From the NCBI GenBank assembly GCA_044464485.1, contig JBIQLG010000002.1, positions 62,001 through 126,000 on the forward strand: a DNA stretch of 64,000 bases, written 5' to 3'. This stretch comes from Terrimesophilobacter sp044464485. Its GTDB lineage: Bacteria > Actinomycetota > Actinomycetes > Actinomycetales > Microbacteriaceae. Below, piece after piece: positions 8,208 through 17,397 of the stretch (its first letter is position 1; each line of letters opens with the position of its first letter). A model generated the notes under the pieces. That model ran no database searches, was not told the origin of the DNA, and worked only from the letters and a program-made list of their open reading frames with translations. A program made the translations under genes and the position numbers.

Positions 8208-9653
8208 CTAGACCACCATGCCAAGCGGATGTTCGAGGACACCGACGAGATCGCGCAGGAATCCCGCCGCGACAGCGCCATCCATCACTCGATGATCCAC
8301 CGTGAGCGTGATCTTGAGCTTCGGCACCGTGGCGAGCGCGCCATCGCGCACTACCGGGACCGGGGTTGCCGCACCCACCGCGAGAATCGCCGCCTCTGGG
8401 GGATTGATGACGGCCGTGAACTGGTCGATGCCGAACATCCCCAAGTTGGAAACGCTGAATGTTCCGCCACTCATCTCGTCGGGGCTGAGCTTGCCCTCGC
8501 GCGCCTTTGCCGCGAGCTCCAGCGACTCGCGGGCAATCGATTCGAGATCCTTGCGGTCAGCGTCGCGGATTACGGGGACAAGCAAGCCAGCGTCGGTTGC
8601 GACAGCTATTCCGACGTTCACATGCGCTTTGCGGATGAGAGCATCATCACCCCAGGACGAATTCGCCTCAGGGTGCCGTCGCAGCGTCACGGCAGCTGCC
8701 CGCACCACCAAGTCATTCACGCTCACCTTCGCGCCACGGGATTCGAGCGCGGCATTCACTTCGGCGCGGAAATCCAGAAGCCGCTCGACGTCGACGACGC
8801 TCGTGAGGAAGAAGTGCGGAACCGCCTGGCTCTCCGTGAGACGCTTCGCGGCAACCTTGCGGATGCGGTTCACGGCAACAACCTCGTCCTTACCTGCGAG
8901 TGCGTTGCCGGTGCGCTCGGTGCCAGCACGCCCGCTCGCCGTGCCGCGTGACGAAGCGGATGCCTCGTGTGCCGTCCCCTCCGAAATCGCCGCTTCCACG
9001 TCCGCGCGCACGACGCGGCCCTGCGGTCCCGATCCGGCGATGTCGGACGGGTCGAGCCCGTGGTCCTTCGCAATCTTGCGCGCGAGTGGAGACATTCTCG
9101 GCCGGGCAGAGCGATCCGGTGCAGCACTCTCGGACTTCGCATCCGGCGACGTCGCCTGTGGGTCTGATTCCGAGGATTCCGGTGCGGGGCGCTGCTCTGA
9201 TTCGTGTTCTACTGACTCGCCTTCTGCCGGTTCGTGTTCTGCCGGTTTGCCTTCTGCAGGTTCGTCCTCTGCCGGTTCGGACTCTTCTGGTTTGCGTTCC
9301 GGAGTTTTCGCCGCAGCCGTATCATCCGTGGCGGCCTCAGGCCTTCCCGCATCTTCGGGAGATTCAGCCTCGTCTTTCTTCGGTGCTTTCGATGTGGGCG
9401 CGCCCTGGGCCTTGCCTGAGCCGTCTCCGATAATGGCGACCGGCGTGCCGATCGGAACGACCGATCCGGCTTCGACAAGCTGCTTCTCCAGCACCCCGGA
9501 CTCGAATGCCTCGAGATCCATCGTGGCTTTGTCGGTCTCGATCTCCGCGAGGATATCGCCCTTGGCTACCGTGTCACCCTCGTTCTTCAACCACTTGGAA
9601 AGTTCGCCCTCTTCCATCGTGTCCGACAGTCGCGGCATCACAACTTCAGGCAT
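8208..9653 (-). CDS. pdhC: Dihydrolipoamide acetyltransferase, E2 of 2-oxo acid dehydrogenase (pyruvate dehydrogenase type)
   Basis: This is the E2 core of a 2-oxo acid dehydrogenase complex. It transfers the acyl group from lipoate to CoA. The 481 residues begin with a lipoyl domain (MPEVVMPRLSDTM, lipoylated lysine in EIETDKATM). A Glu/Pro/Ala-rich linker made of 15-bp repeats follows. Next comes a peripheral-subunit-binding domain (MSPLARKIAKDHGL to SGPQGRVVRADV), then the catalytic domain with the DHRVMDGA active-site motif. The start ATG 9653 gives the canonical N-terminus and overlaps the end of pdhB by eight bases. The substrate is probably pyruvate, judged from the E1 subunits; a branched-chain substrate is less likely. 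No E3 gene is in the window. Confidence 0.93.
   Translation of the reverse strand: MPEVVMPRLSDTMEEGELSKWLKNEGDTVAKGDILAEIETDKATMDLEAFESGVLEKQLVEAGSVVPIGTPVAIIGDGSGKAQGAPTSKAPKKDEAESPEDAGRPEAATDDTAAAKTPERKPEESEPAEDEPAEGKPAEHEPAEGESVEHESEQRPAPESSESDPQATSPDAKSESAAPDRSARPRMSPLARKIAKDHGLDPSDIAGSGPQGRVVRADVEAAISEGTAHEASASSRGTASGRAGTERTGNALAGKDEVVAVNRIRKVAAKRLTESQAVPHFFLTSVVDVERLLDFRAEVNAALESRGAKVSVNDLVVRAAAVTLRRHPEANSSWGDDALIRKAHVNVGIAVATDAGLLVPVIRDADRKDLESIARESLELAAKAREGKLSPDEMSGGTFSVSNLGMFGIDQFTAVINPPEAAILAVGAATPVPVVRDGALATVPKLKITLTVDHRVMDGAVAAGFLRDLVGVLEHPLGMVV
9201..9290 (-). repeat. 15-bp in-frame tandem repeat in the pdhC linker
   Basis: Six imperfect copies of a 15-bp unit related to TTCGTGTTCTGCCGG (plus-strand reading) run head to tail. 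They encode a repeating five-residue E-P-A-E-x pattern in the flexible linker between the lipoyl and subunit-binding domains. Copy number could vary between strains without breaking the frame. Confidence 0.85.
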
Positions 9654-10650
9654 GTTCACTCCCTCCGAACGCTGATGCGTCGAGTGTCTCGCGGATGACC
9701 TTCGTGAGTGCGGCGGCATCCGGCATCGCTGCCGACTCCAGGGGCTTGGAATAGGGCAACGGAACTTCCGCTGCGGCCACCCGGCGCACCGGCGCATCCA
9801 GCCAGTCGAACGCACCCTCGCCGATGGTCGCGGAAATCTCGGCGCCTATTCCGTAGCTGAGCAGGTCGTCTTCGAAAATCACCGCGCGGCTCGTCTTGCG
9901 CACGGAGGTGCACACGGTTTCCCGATCCAGGGGCCGCAGGCTGCGCAGGTCCACAACCTCCACGGAGACTCCCTGTTCCGCGAACTGCGCAGCGACCTCG
10001 AGCGCCGTGACGACACCCCGAGAATAGCTCACGACCGTGATGTCGTTGCCTTCCCGTGCGATGGCCGCCCTTCCTATCTCGCCAACCTGTTCGCCATCCG
10101 GGACATCGCCCTTGAGGTTGTAAAGACCGAGGTTCTCCAAGAACAACACCGGGTCGTCATCGCGGATTGCTGCCGTCAGAAGCGCTTTCGCATCCGCGGG
10201 ATTCGACGGTGCCACGACCTTCAAACCGGGGATGTGCGCGTACCAGACTTCGAGATTCTGGGAGTGAGTCGCTGCCAGTTGCTGGCCGCCACCACCCGGA
10301 GTTCGAATGACGATCGGCACACTGACTTCTCCACCGAACATCGTGCGAATTTTCGCGGCGTGATTCACAATCTGGTCGATAGCGATGAGCGAAAAGTTAA
10401 TGGTCATGATTTCGACCACCGGGCGAAGTCCGAGCATTGCGGAGCCGATCGCGACACCGGTGAAACCTTCTTCGGAAATCGGGGTATCGACAACCCGGCG
10501 GGGCCCGAAGTCTTTCAACAGCCCCGCGGTGATCTTGTACGAGCCCTCGAACACCCCGATCTCTTCGCCGATGAGGTAAACGTTTTCGTCTCTGGTGAGC
10601 TCCGCGCGCAACGTGTCATTGAGTGCCTGCCGATACGTCATTTCGGTCAT
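9646..10650 (-). CDS. pdhB: Pyruvate dehydrogenase E1 component, beta subunit
   Basis: This is the beta subunit of heterotetrameric thiamine-diphosphate-dependent E1, which decarboxylates the 2-oxo acid together with the alpha subunit. At 334 residues it has the standard length. It shows the transketolase pyrimidine-binding domain (MTYRQALNDTLRAELTRDENVYLIGEEIG, DTPISEEGFTGVAIGSAM) and the transketolase C-terminal domain (VEVVDLRSLRPLDRETV, RAVIFEDDLLSYGIGAEI). The start overlaps the stop of pdhA by four bases, and the end overlaps pdhC by eight, so the three genes form a tightly coupled operon. Acetoin or branched-chain dehydrogenase subunits are the alternatives within the same family. Confidence 0.93.
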   Translation of the reverse strand: MTEMTYRQALNDTLRAELTRDENVYLIGEEIGVFEGSYKITAGLLKDFGPRRVVDTPISEEGFTGVAIGSAMLGLRPVVEIMTINFSLIAIDQIVNHAAKIRTMFGGEVSVPIVIRTPGGGGQQLAATHSQNLEVWYAHIPGLKVVAPSNPADAKALLTAAIRDDDPVLFLENLGLYNLKGDVPDGEQVGEIGRAAIAREGNDITVVSYSRGVVTALEVAAQFAEQGVSVEVVDLRSLRPLDRETVCTSVRKTSRAVIFEDDLLSYGIGAEISATIGEGAFDWLDAPVRRVAAAEVPLPYSKPLESAAMPDAAALTKVIRETLDASAFGGSEHA

Positions 10651-11723
10651 GACGTCACCACCAAAGGATCGCCGGGAAACGACCGCGGCATGTTCGGCAC
10701 GGGAGTGGCGTACACGCGCTTGAACATCCCGTCCACGTCCGGATCGGGGCTCGAGTCCGCGAACTCCACCGCCTCGTTCACGGTTTGCTCCGCCCGCTCA
10801 TGAATGCGCTCCGCGGCCTTGTCGTCGAGGACCCCGGACTTCAGCAACCGATTACGGAAAGCCGGCACCGGATCGTTGGCCTGTGCCTCTTCCGTGTCTT
10901 CCCTCGAGCGATACCGCGCCGGGTCCACGACGGAGTGACCCTTCAACCGGAAGCTCATGGTCTCGAGAATCATGGGCTGCCGTTCGACCCTGGCCTTTTC
11001 GAGCGCCGCGAGGGCGGCATCCCGCACCACCACCGGGTCATCGCCGTCAATGCGCTCACCGGGAATGCGATACGCGCAGCCGCGCTTGTACAGGTCGGGT
11101 TCTGCGGATGCGAGGTCAACGGGCGTGCCCATTCCGAGCCGGTTGTTCACTATCACGTAGACGATCGGAAGCTTCCAGAGTCCCGCAAGATTGAGCGATT
11201 CGTGGAATGCCCCGATGTTGGTGGTGCCGTCCCCCAGGAGGCACATGACAGCCTCGGCCTTTTTCCCAGCCTTGCTGCGATAGTTGATCGCGAATGCGGC
11301 GCCCGTTGCGGGCGGAATCTGACCGCCCACGATGCCGTAACCGCCCATGGTGCGCCGCTCCAGATCGAACATGTGCATCGATCCGCCGTAGCCGCCGACG
11401 ACTCCCGTGGATTTGCCGAAGAGTTCCGCCATGACCGGGCCGGGCTCCATGCCGCGCATGAGCGCATAGCCGTGATCTCGGTAGCCCATGAAGAGGTAGT
11501 CGGTGGCTTTCAGCGCCGCCATGAGGCCGACTACCGTGGCCTCTTCACCAAGATTCAGATGGCAATAACCGCCAATTTTCGCTCGCGCGTACATTTCGCT
11601 TGCACGGAGTTCAAACTCCCGCACGAGCACCATTTGTTCGTAAAAACCGCGCAGCACCGTGGCCGATTCGCCAGAGGACTTTGCGGAAACTTTGGCTGCT
11701 GCCGGACGTCGTGAGTCCGCCAT
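10647..11723 (-). CDS. pdhA: Pyruvate dehydrogenase E1 component, alpha subunit
   Basis: This is the alpha subunit of the E1 decarboxylase. It carries the thiamine-diphosphate motif GDGTTNIGAFHESLN through YVIVNN, which binds the cofactor through Mg2+. Its 358 residues include HLNLGEEATVVG, MGYRDHGYALMRG and the regulatory-loop region FRLKGHSVVDPARYR. The C-terminal FADSSPDPDVDGMFKRVYA resembles plastid and bacterial pyruvate-dehydrogenase alpha chains more than branched-chain ones, which supports pyruvate as substrate. ATG 11723 is the first gene of the pdhABC operon and is divergent from aconitase at 11881, so the 157 bases between hold both promoters. Many actinobacteria rely on AceE instead, so this complex may be additional or a replacement. 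Confidence 0.92.
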   Translation of the reverse strand: MADSRRPAAAKVSAKSSGESATVLRGFYEQMVLVREFELRASEMYARAKIGGYCHLNLGEEATVVGLMAALKATDYLFMGYRDHGYALMRGMEPGPVMAELFGKSTGVVGGYGGSMHMFDLERRTMGGYGIVGGQIPPATGAAFAINYRSKAGKKAEAVMCLLGDGTTNIGAFHESLNLAGLWKLPIVYVIVNNRLGMGTPVDLASAEPDLYKRGCAYRIPGERIDGDDPVVVRDAALAALEKARVERQPMILETMSFRLKGHSVVDPARYRSREDTEEAQANDPVPAFRNRLLKSGVLDDKAAERIHERAEQTVNEAVEFADSSPDPDVDGMFKRVYATPVPNMPRSFPGDPLVVTS

Positions 11724-11880
11724 TGAGGCCTCGCTTTCCCTAAGGTCGCTGTACCTTCTAGCCTATTCCTCCCGCGACGGCCATGCCGCTCGCGTTGACA
11801 GTGCCCGGGTTACGGCGCACGATGGAGACAGGATGGCCGTCGGCGCTGAGTTCACTCCGTCGACGCATGGAGGAGCGAAC

Positions 11881-14667
11881 ATGAACAGTTTCGATGCACG
11901 CGCTGACTTTGAGGTCGACGACAAAAAGTACGAAATATATCGACTGGATGCCGTCCCGGGACATGAACGGCTGCCGTACAGCCTGAAGGTGCTGCTCGAA
12001 AACCTCCTGCGAAACGAAGATGGAACCCTCGTCACGAAAGAGCAAGTGCAGGCGGTGGCCGAGTGGGACTCCTCGGCGGCGCACGGCGCCGAGATTCAGT
12101 ACACCCCCGCCCGCGTGCTGCTTCAGGACTTTACCGGCGTGCCCTGCGTCGTCGACCTCGTCGCCATGCGCGACGCCATGGCGTCGTTCGACGGCGATCC
12201 GCAGAAAATCAACCCTCTCATCCCGTCAGAACTCGTGATCGATCACTCCGTCATCGCCGATGCCTTCGGGACGCCGAGCGCATTCCAGGTCAACGCGAAC
12301 CTCGAATTCTCCCGAAACAAGGAGCGCTACCAGTTGCTGCGCTGGGCACAGCAGGCGTTTGACGACTTCCTCGTGGTCCCGCCGGACACCGGAATTTGCC
12401 ATCAGGTCAATTTGGAATTCCTGTCCCGTGTCGTGTTCACCCGTGACAGGGGCGGCGTGACTCAGGCGTACTGCGACACGCTGGTCGGCACCGATTCGCA
12501 CACCCCCATGGTCAATGGTCTCGGTGTGCTCGGTTGGGGCGTCGGTGGAATCGAGGCCGAGGCCGCCATGCTCGGCCAGCCGATGAGCATGCTCGTGCCG
12601 CCCGTCGTCGGCGTGAAACTCACCGGGAAACTTCCCGAGGGCGCCACCGCGACCGATCTCGTTCTCACCGTCGCGCACAAGCTTCGAAAGATCGGGGTGG
12701 TGGGAAAGTTCGTCGAATTCTTCGGTCCCGGTGTTGCGTCGATTCCGCTTGCCAATCGTGCGACGCTCGGCAACATGAGCCCCGAGTACGGCTCCACGTG
12801 CGCAATCTTCCCCATCGACGACGAGACGCTCAGGTACCTCCGGTTGACGGGACGCCCCGAGTCGCAAGTGCGACTGGTGGAGGCGTACGCCAAGGAGCAG
12901 GGACTTTGGCATGACCCGGATCGCGAGGCCGACTATTCGGAGATCATGGAGCTGGATCTGGCCAAGGTGGAACCCTCCATCGCTGGACCCAAGCGTCCGC
13001 AGGATCGCATTCCGCTGCGCAAAGCCCGCAAAGTGGTCAGCGCGATTCTCACCGAAGGATCTCAGGCTCCCGAGAACCTCACCGGTCTCGATGAGGCATC
13101 CGATGAGTCGTTCCCCGCGAGCGACCCGATCGCGTTCAGCTCTCTGGGGGAGAACGGCACACCCATCGATCGCACCGTCAAGCAGGAAGAAGTACCCTGG
13201 CTTTCCGACCCGACGAGCGTCACATTCGCCGATGGAAGCACAGCGGATGTCGACAACGGCCACGTCGTGATCGCCGCCATCACCTCCTGCACGAACACCT
13301 CGAACCCCGAGGTCATGATTGGGGCGGGACTCATGGCCAAGAAGGCGGTTGAGCTCGGACTCGACGTCAAGCCCTGGGTGAAGACCTCGCTCGCGCCAGG
13401 TTCGCGCATCGTCACCGACTACTACGAAAAGGCAGGCCTCACGCCGTTCCTCGACAAGCTCGGCTTCAACCTTGTCGGATACGGTTGCACGACGTGCATC
13501 GGCAACTCGGGTCCGCTCATCCCCGAAATCGCGAAGGCCGTGGACGATCACCATTTGAACGTTTCTGCCGTTCTTTCCGGCAATCGCAACTTCGAGGGAC
13601 GAATCCACCCGCAGACGCAAATGAACTTCCTGGCGTCGCCGCCACTTGTTGTCGCGTATGCACTGGCAGGCACCATGAACACGGATCTTCTCACCGATCC
13701 CATTGGACAGGGTTCCTCCGGTCAGGACGTCTACCTTCGGGACATCTGGCCATCCAGCGAAGAAGTTCAGGCGCTCATTGGCTCCTCCGTCGAATCCACG
13801 ATGTTTACGGAAGGGTACGCGAACGTGTTCGACGGCGACCACAATTGGCAGTCGCTGGAGATCCCGGATGCGGACATGTTCGCGTGGGACAACACCTCCA
13901 CGTACGTGCGTCAGCCGCCCTATTTCGACGGCATGCCGCGCGAGCCAGAGCCGCTCAAGGACATCGTCGATGCTCGCGTACTCGCCCTGCTTGGTGATTC
14001 GGTCACCACGGATCACATTTCTCCAGCGGGAAGCATCAAGCGAGATTCCCCGGCCGGCCGCTGGTTGCAGGAGAACGGTGTCAAGCCGGGCGACTTCAAC
14101 TCGTATGGTTCTCGCCGGGGCAATCACGAGGTGATGATTCGCGGGACGTTCGCCAACATTCGTTTACGCAACCAGATGGTGCCCGGCGTCGAGGGTGGCG
14201 AAACCCGCCACATGCCCGACGGCGAACAAATGAGCATCTTTGATGCGAGTCAGAAGTACCAGGCGGATGGCGTGCCGCTCCTCGTGATCGCCGGCTCGGA
14301 ATACGGCTCGGGTTCGTCCCGGGACTGGGCCGCAAAGGGCACGCTGCTGCTCGGGGTGAAGGCGGTGCTCGCGACGAGCTTTGAGCGCATTCACCGATCC
14401 AACCTCATCGGTATGGGCGTTCTGCCGCTCCAGTTCCTGCCCGGCGACACCGCGGAGAGCCTCGGTCTCACCGGGGAAGAGACCTATTCGGTCCGCGGAC
14501 TGGAGGGTGCGGCCCGCACGCCGGAACGCGTCACGATCACTGTCTCCTCCGACGGCGATTCGCGGGAGTTCGACGCCGCGGTACGCATCGACACACCCGC
14601 GGAGGCCGCGTACTTCCAGCACGGTGGCATTCTTCAATATGTTTTGAGGCAACTGCTCGCATCGTAA
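11881..14667 (+). CDS. acnA: Aconitate hydratase A
   Basis: Aconitase isomerises citrate to isocitrate in the TCA cycle. The start ATG 11881 is preceded by a strong GGAGG ribosome site and gives 928 residues, typical for AcnA. The [4Fe-4S] cluster ligands are visible as C470 in SCTNTSNP and C536 and C539 in GCTTCIGNSGP. Other signatures include GTDSHTPMVNGLGVLGWGVGG, LGDSVTTDHISPAG and GSEYGSGSSRDWAAKG. An acidic insert near residues 404-416 (DEASDESFPASDP) separates two catalytic subdomains and is discussed under findings. The gene is monocistronic or the first of a group ending with the Moco genes; mobA follows after 30 bases. Confidence 0.97.
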   Translation: MNSFDARADFEVDDKKYEIYRLDAVPGHERLPYSLKVLLENLLRNEDGTLVTKEQVQAVAEWDSSAAHGAEIQYTPARVLLQDFTGVPCVVDLVAMRDAMASFDGDPQKINPLIPSELVIDHSVIADAFGTPSAFQVNANLEFSRNKERYQLLRWAQQAFDDFLVVPPDTGICHQVNLEFLSRVVFTRDRGGVTQAYCDTLVGTDSHTPMVNGLGVLGWGVGGIEAEAAMLGQPMSMLVPPVVGVKLTGKLPEGATATDLVLTVAHKLRKIGVVGKFVEFFGPGVASIPLANRATLGNMSPEYGSTCAIFPIDDETLRYLRLTGRPESQVRLVEAYAKEQGLWHDPDREADYSEIMELDLAKVEPSIAGPKRPQDRIPLRKARKVVSAILTEGSQAPENLTGLDEASDESFPASDPIAFSSLGENGTPIDRTVKQEEVPWLSDPTSVTFADGSTADVDNGHVVIAAITSCTNTSNPEVMIGAGLMAKKAVELGLDVKPWVKTSLAPGSRIVTDYYEKAGLTPFLDKLGFNLVGYGCTTCIGNSGPLIPEIAKAVDDHHLNVSAVLSGNRNFEGRIHPQTQMNFLASPPLVVAYALAGTMNTDLLTDPIGQGSSGQDVYLRDIWPSSEEVQALIGSSVESTMFTEGYANVFDGDHNWQSLEIPDADMFAWDNTSTYVRQPPYFDGMPREPEPLKDIVDARVLALLGDSVTTDHISPAGSIKRDSPAGRWLQENGVKPGDFNSYGSRRGNHEVMIRGTFANIRLRNQMVPGVEGGETRHMPDGEQMSIFDASQKYQADGVPLLVIAGSEYGSGSSRDWAAKGTLLLGVKAVLATSFERIHRSNLIGMGVLPLQFLPGDTAESLGLTGEETYSVRGLEGAARTPERVTITVSSDGDSREFDAAVRIDTPAEAAYFQHGGILQYVLRQLLAS

Positions 14668-14697
14668 TGGGGTATGGAGTAGTGGAAAGTTGCGGGA

Positions 14698-15396
14698 GTG
14701 CAGTGTGACGCGATAGTTCTGTCGGGCGGTCGTTCCGCGCGACTGAACTTCGTTTCGAAGGCCGAATTTCTCGTCGAATCATCCACGCTGCTGGAACGAA
14801 CACTGGCGGCGGTCCGTTCCGCGCGTCACGTCACCGTCGTAGGACCGGAACCGTCTTTCCCGCTCGCGGACGGCACGGTTCTCGTGCGCGAGGAGCCTGC
14901 CTTCGGAGGGCCGGTCGCCGCGCTCGGCGCCGCACTGAGTGCCGCACAACACCGAACCGTTTCGAACACGGTCGTTGTTCTTGCGTGCGACATGCCTCAT
15001 GTCGGCGTCGCTGTACCCATCCTTCTTGCTGCGCTGAGTTCAGCGCAGCAATACGACGGAGTCCTCGCCGTCGAGCGCGATGGCGATGGGGTGCTGCGAC
15101 GCCAACCCCTTGCCGCGGCATACCGCACGAGCGCACTCTGCACCGCGCTGGAAAACGCGCGCAAGGGAGTCGACTCCGCACAGCACGCCGCAAACCCGTT
15201 GTCCGGAATGTCGTTGTTTCGACTCATCGAGGATATGAATCTCCTCGACGTGATGGTGCCCAGAGACGCCACCGCGGACGTGGACACGTGGGAGGATGCA
15301 GAGCGGCTGGGTGCGACACCGCCCGCGACCACCGGTGCTGCTGCTGTCCCAGGCATCGTAGATGGACACGCTCTTGCACCACCAACACCGGCATGA
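14698..15396 (+). CDS. mobA: MobA-like molybdenum cofactor guanylyltransferase / nucleotidyltransferase
   Basis: This predicted nucleotidyltransferase of 232 residues would attach GMP to molybdopterin, giving the bis-MGD form required by NarG. The N-terminal loop LSGGRSARL matches the LAGGxSxRM motif of the family, and CDMPHVG matches the metal-binding D-M-P segment. The usual GxDKA after the loop is degenerate here (FVSKAEFL), so activity is likely but unproved. The start is GTG 14698; the in-frame ATG 24 bases upstream is followed directly by a stop. The C-terminal 50 residues end in a low-complexity PPATTGAAAVPG tail. DUF6457 follows at 15421, a pairing seen in other actinobacterial Moco loci. 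Confidence 0.8.
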   Translation: MQCDAIVLSGGRSARLNFVSKAEFLVESSTLLERTLAAVRSARHVTVVGPEPSFPLADGTVLVREEPAFGGPVAALGAALSAAQHRTVSNTVVVLACDMPHVGVAVPILLAALSSAQQYDGVLAVERDGDGVLRRQPLAAAYRTSALCTALENARKGVDSAQHAANPLSGMSLFRLIEDMNLLDVMVPRDATADVDTWEDAERLGATPPATTGAAAVPGIVDGHALAPPTPA

Positions 15397-15420
15397 CGAT
15401 TCGAAGAGAGGGAATCCACA

Positions 15421-15684
15421 ATGAATGATCAGGAACGCGCAACGCTTGAGGCCTTCGTCGGCCGACTCACGGTGGCGCTCGAGCTAACCGAATTGCGGAT
15501 GGATCTGGACCAGATTCTGAATCTTGCCGGCGATGCCGCCAAAGCGGTCGTGCGTCCGGCAGCGCCAGTCACCACGTTCCTCGTCGGTTTCGATGCGGGA
15601 CGAAAAGTCGGAGCCGGTATGGATTCCGCACGCGCGATTGCCGAGGCCATCGACACTGCGGTGGCCACAGCAAACGAGAAATAG
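15421..15684 (+). CDS. DUF6457 small protein in Moco cluster
   Basis: This is an 87-residue cytoplasmic protein beginning MNDQERATLEAFVGRLTVAL. The helical pattern, LDQILNLAGDAA and a segment with VTTFLVGFDAGRKVGAGMD, match my memory of the DUF6457 family, which is found in actinobacteria beside mobA and other Moco genes. No catalytic residues or metal ligands are evident. It has an AGAGGG-type ribosome site and lies between mobA and the MoeB-like gene, all on the plus strand, so a helper role in cofactor synthesis or insertion is inferred from context only. Confidence 0.75.
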   Translation: MNDQERATLEAFVGRLTVALELTELRMDLDQILNLAGDAAKAVVRPAAPVTTFLVGFDAGRKVGAGMDSARAIAEAIDTAVATANEK

Positions 15685-15742
15685 ACTGAATCGTAGCGCC
15701 GCCGCAACCCGCACGCGGCGGTTCACTCTCGAGGAGGTTGGC

Positions 15743-16933
15743 ATGGCATCCGTCCCACCCCTCGTGGAACCGGGCCCGCCGCTCCCCCCTGACCGACTCG
15801 CCAGGTACAGCCGTCAGCTATCGCTGCCGGGTTTTGACGAGGAAGCTCAGCGTCGACTGGCCAATGCCCGCGTCCTCGTCATCGGAGCGGGAGGACTGGG
15901 CAGCGCTACCGTGCCGTACCTCGCGTCCGCCGGCGTCGGAACCATCGGAGTCATCGACACGGATGTCGTCGAGCTCTCCAATCTGCACCGGCAGATTGTG
16001 CACGGGGTGTCGGACATCGGCCGCAGCAAACTGGATTCGCTCGCAGACACCATCGCCGCCATGGACCCTGCGACCACGGTGATCGCTCACCGAGAGCACC
16101 TCGGCTCGGGCAACATCCTGCACCTTTTGGAAAATTACGACATCCTGCTCGACGGCAGCGACAACTTTCCCACGCGGTACCTTGCCAACGATGCGGCGGC
16201 GCTGACGGGCACTCCGCTTGTGTGGGGTGCGATCCTCCAGTACTCGGGTCAGTTGAGTGTGGCGTGGGCGCAGCACGGCCCCACCTATCGGGACCTGTTC
16301 CCCACGCCACCGGTGCCGGGAACCGTGCCCTCGTGCGCAGAAGGCGGTGTGCTGCCGAGTGTGTGTGCGGTGATCGGCGCCCTCATGAGCGCGGAAACCA
16401 TCAAGATCATTACCGGAATCGGCTCACCCCTCATCGGCACCGTGACGACATACGACGCACTCACGGGACGTTTTCGCGATATTGCATACGCGCGAAGCGA
16501 GGAAGCGGGGCCGATAACCGAACTCATTGACTACGACGCATTCTGCGGACTCAGTGAACCGATCTCAGGCGAACTCGCGACCGCAGGCACGTCGTCGACC
16601 TCCGCAGGAGATTTCGGCGACGCCATCGACGCCGAAGAACTGGCTGGCCTGCTCTCCTCGGGCATCGACATTCAGCTCGTGGACATCCGAGAACCGTTCG
16701 AGCGGCAGATCGCCGTCATCGAACCGTCCGACGCTGTGCCTCTTGGGTCGCTCATGATGCGCCTCGACGCGATCAGGAGGGATGCCCCCGTGGTCTTGTA
16801 CTGCCACTCCGGGGTTCGCTCCGCACACGCGCTCGCTCTGCTGCGGGGCGCCGGATTCGAGAACGTTCATCATCTTTCCGGCGGCATCGATCGATACTCG
16901 ATCGCCGTTGATCCCCGCATGGTTCGCTATTGA
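15743..16933 (+). CDS. moeB: Molybdopterin-synthase adenylyltransferase with C-terminal rhodanese domain (MoeB/MoeZ type)
   Basis: This E1-like enzyme adenylates the C-terminal glycine of MoaD; the fused rhodanese can then supply sulfur to form the thiocarboxylate. The 396 residues start after a GAGGAGG ribosome site. The ThiF domain shows the ATP-binding VLVIGAGGLGSATVPYL, DxxxVELSNLHRQ, DGSDNFPTRYL and PSCAEGGVLPS. The rhodanese domain covers about the last 110 residues, with the active-site loop YCHSGVRSAHAL. Its stop overlaps the start of moaE by four bases. In mycobacteria MoeZR has this same fusion and can also serve cysteine or thiamine pathways, so the role may not be limited to Moco. 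Confidence 0.92.
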   Translation: MASVPPLVEPGPPLPPDRLARYSRQLSLPGFDEEAQRRLANARVLVIGAGGLGSATVPYLASAGVGTIGVIDTDVVELSNLHRQIVHGVSDIGRSKLDSLADTIAAMDPATTVIAHREHLGSGNILHLLENYDILLDGSDNFPTRYLANDAAALTGTPLVWGAILQYSGQLSVAWAQHGPTYRDLFPTPPVPGTVPSCAEGGVLPSVCAVIGALMSAETIKIITGIGSPLIGTVTTYDALTGRFRDIAYARSEEAGPITELIDYDAFCGLSEPISGELATAGTSSTSAGDFGDAIDAEELAGLLSSGIDIQLVDIREPFERQIAVIEPSDAVPLGSLMMRLDAIRRDAPVVLYCHSGVRSAHALALLRGAGFENVHHLSGGIDRYSIAVDPRMVRY

Positions 16934-17379
16934 TCATGCAGACTGAAACCATGCGCTCAGAACCCGAACCGTCGCACATGGCAACCGTCACGGATGCCGC
17001 CATCGATGAAGGCATCATCCGCGCCGCCGTGGAGTCGCCGTCCAGCGGGGCCGTCGTCGTGTTTTCCGGAGTCGTGCGCAACCACGATGAGGGAATGGAC
17101 ATTCTGTCGCTCGACTACCAGGCGCATCCTGAAGCTCAGCGAATTCTCGCCGAGTGCTGTGCCGCAGTCGCAGCGGAAACCGGGCTGAGCGTCGCTGCCG
17201 CCCACCGCGTTGGGCACCTTGCGATCGGCGATATCGCGCTCTCGGCGGCAGCATCCGCCGCCCACCGGCGCGAAGCATTTGACGCGTGCGAGCTGTTGGT
17301 GGAACGAATCAAGTCCACGGTCCCCATTTGGAAACGACAGCACTACAAGGATGGCCACTCCGAGTGGGTTGGGTTGTGA
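16930..17379 (+). CDS. moaE: Molybdopterin synthase catalytic subunit
   Basis: MoaE inserts two sulfurs, delivered by MoaD thiocarboxylate, into cyclic pyranopterin monophosphate to form molybdopterin. The protein has 149 residues. Family blocks include GAVVVFSGVVRNHDEG, RVGHLAIGDIALSAAASAAHR and the catalytic-lysine segment ERIKSTVPIWKRQHYKDG followed by WVG. It is translationally coupled to moeB by a four-base overlap. Its partner moaD is about 4 kb away on the opposite strand (21110-21379), so the synthase subunits come from two transcripts. Confidence 0.94.
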   Translation: MIMQTETMRSEPEPSHMATVTDAAIDEGIIRAAVESPSSGAVVVFSGVVRNHDEGMDILSLDYQAHPEAQRILAECCAAVAAETGLSVAAAHRVGHLAIGDIALSAAASAAHRREAFDACELLVERIKSTVPIWKRQHYKDGHSEWVGL

Positions 17380-17397
17380 AAACACGAGGGTCGCGCT

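Noticed and set aside
12226..14127. A 633-codon open frame on the minus strand across aconitase
   Set aside because: It is the mirror of a well-defined acnA; its composition is rich in R, H and V without domain features.
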